From WJLG01 sp964602485 (GTDB lineage: Bacteria > Patescibacteriota > Patescibacteriia > Patescibacteriales > WJLG01), in contig CAZRQU010000020.1 in assembly GCA_964602485.1 (NCBI GenBank), forward strand, positions 1 through 12,548: DNA of 12,548 nt, given 5' to 3'. The notes below the pieces were generated by a model, which had not been told where the DNA came from, searched no databases, and worked only from the letters and a program-made list of their open reading frames with translations. How positions within the stretch are numbered: position 1 is the stretch's first letter; every line of letters starts with the position of its first letter. The translations under genes were made by a program, and so were the position numbers. Positions 12,112 through 12,548 of this stretch are shown here, one piece after another.

Positions 12112-12548
12112 GATGTAAATTTTTATTCTTTAACATTAAAAGCTTTTAGAAATAATGATTCGCTATATTTGCTTGGGTCTATACTTAGATCTTTACACAT
12201 TTCCTTAAACAATGAAATCAATTTATCATTTGCGAGTGTCGTTTGTTTAGAGACAATTATTTCATGAAATTTATTCAATTTATTAAGCACCTCCTCTGAA
12301 TCTTGAAAGACGACAAAAATTTCATTTAATGCTTTGGTAAAATGCTCACCTTTTAAATCATATCTATAACCAACAAACTGTTTTAAAGTATTTAATTTTT
12401 GTTGTCTTTTCTCTGCTCTTCGGTGGTAAGCAATAGAAATAATAACGCCTAAAGCGCCAGATATGAGTGATGAAATAATTGTTATCAAGACCCAAGCAAA
12501 TTTTATTGATTCTGGTTCCATATTATAAAGAATAAAAATTTATTTCGC
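12106..12548. repeat. M5 stem around the 132-aa gene, running to the window edge
   Basis: A 23-base arm at 12110-12132 (GCGATGTAAATTTTTATTC, then TTTA) pairs with 12526-12548 with only two mismatches, again the TG against AA position. The right arm ends on the last base of the window. By analogy with the other cassettes, the core and M1 should follow directly. Confidence 0.8.
12123..12521 (-). CDS. One-TM protein, probable DUF6680 family
   Basis: A 132-aa protein. One N-terminal membrane helix (about 8-31, FAWVLITIISSLISGALGVIISIA) is followed by HRRAEKRQQKLNTLKQFVGYRYDLKGEHFTKALNEIFVVF and a helical remainder. The pattern of a membrane anchor, then R-rich linker, then LK.....R......F..ALN.I..VF is what I associate with DUF6680, of unknown function. 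The assignment is from memory and moderate. The gene ends 11 bases from the GTTAGGC core and starts close to the window edge. TATAAT abuts the ATG, too close to serve this start as a standard promoter. Confidence 0.75.
   Translation of the reverse strand: MEPESIKFAWVLITIISSLISGALGVIISIAYHRRAEKRQQKLNTLKQFVGYRYDLKGEHFTKALNEIFVVFQDSEEVLNKLNKFHEIIVSKQTTLANDKLISLFKEMCKDLSIDPSKYSESLFLKAFNVKE

Noticed and set aside
5902..12548. Insertion sequence or transposon
   Set aside because: There is no transposase gene and no target-site duplication could be identified; inverted repeats are gene-specific, not shared element ends.
5902..12548. REP/RAYT-type palindrome family
   Set aside because: REP elements carry a fixed tetranucleotide beside one conserved hairpin. 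Here cores vary and co-vary between the ends of a gene. Not fully excluded, since no enzyme is visible.

Overview
ORGANISM. The window is a bacterial chromosome segment using the standard code (TGA is a stop in trxB and in the acetyltransferase gene). Clues are tRNA genes without encoded CCA, an RNase Y, a small lipoprotein thiol oxidoreductase, few Shine-Dalgarno sites, AT-rich near-leaderless promoters and many very small hypothetical genes. Together they suggest a Patescibacteria/CPR-type genome. This is an inference from style; no marker gene in the window settles it.

LEFT HALF (1-5825), ordinary chromosome. Three minus-strand tRNAs (Lys-CTT, Met-CAT, Arg-TCG) lie beyond a terminator. They are followed by minus-strand HU and rny (RNase Y). 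A minus-strand Dsb-like lipoprotein and a plus-strand thioredoxin reductase (trxB) are transcribed divergently. Then come minus-strand genes for a DUF5680 protein and a small basic protein.

RIGHT HALF (about 5902-12548), accessory array. Eight minus-strand genes are separated by repeated DNA: aroB, DUF1653, GNAT acetyltransferase, DUF2569 membrane protein, nitrilase-family amidohydrolase, a one-TM protein, a two-TM 78-aa protein and a DUF6680-like one-TM protein. Between genes sits a chain of imperfect hairpins, called here M4, M3, M2 and M1 when read on the minus strand. Most hairpins are bounded by TTATG/CATAA-type core sequences. M1-M3 are nearly identical from spacer to spacer. M4 keeps its fold while its stem sequence changes with compensation on both arms.

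The gene-bearing segments are themselves bounded by inverted repeats unique to each gene (M5), which start at the same core sequences. The genes therefore sit in the loops of giant stem-loops. In one case a second gene (78 aa) sits inside an M4 hairpin.

The design resembles integron attC cassettes: folded single-strand sites, RYYYAAC/GTTRRRY-like cores, gene stops a few bases before the core, genes all in one direction and unrelated in function. It differs in having multi-hairpin composite sites and long cassette-specific stems around the genes. No recombinase lies in the window. If the array has integron polarity, the platform should lie beyond position 12548.
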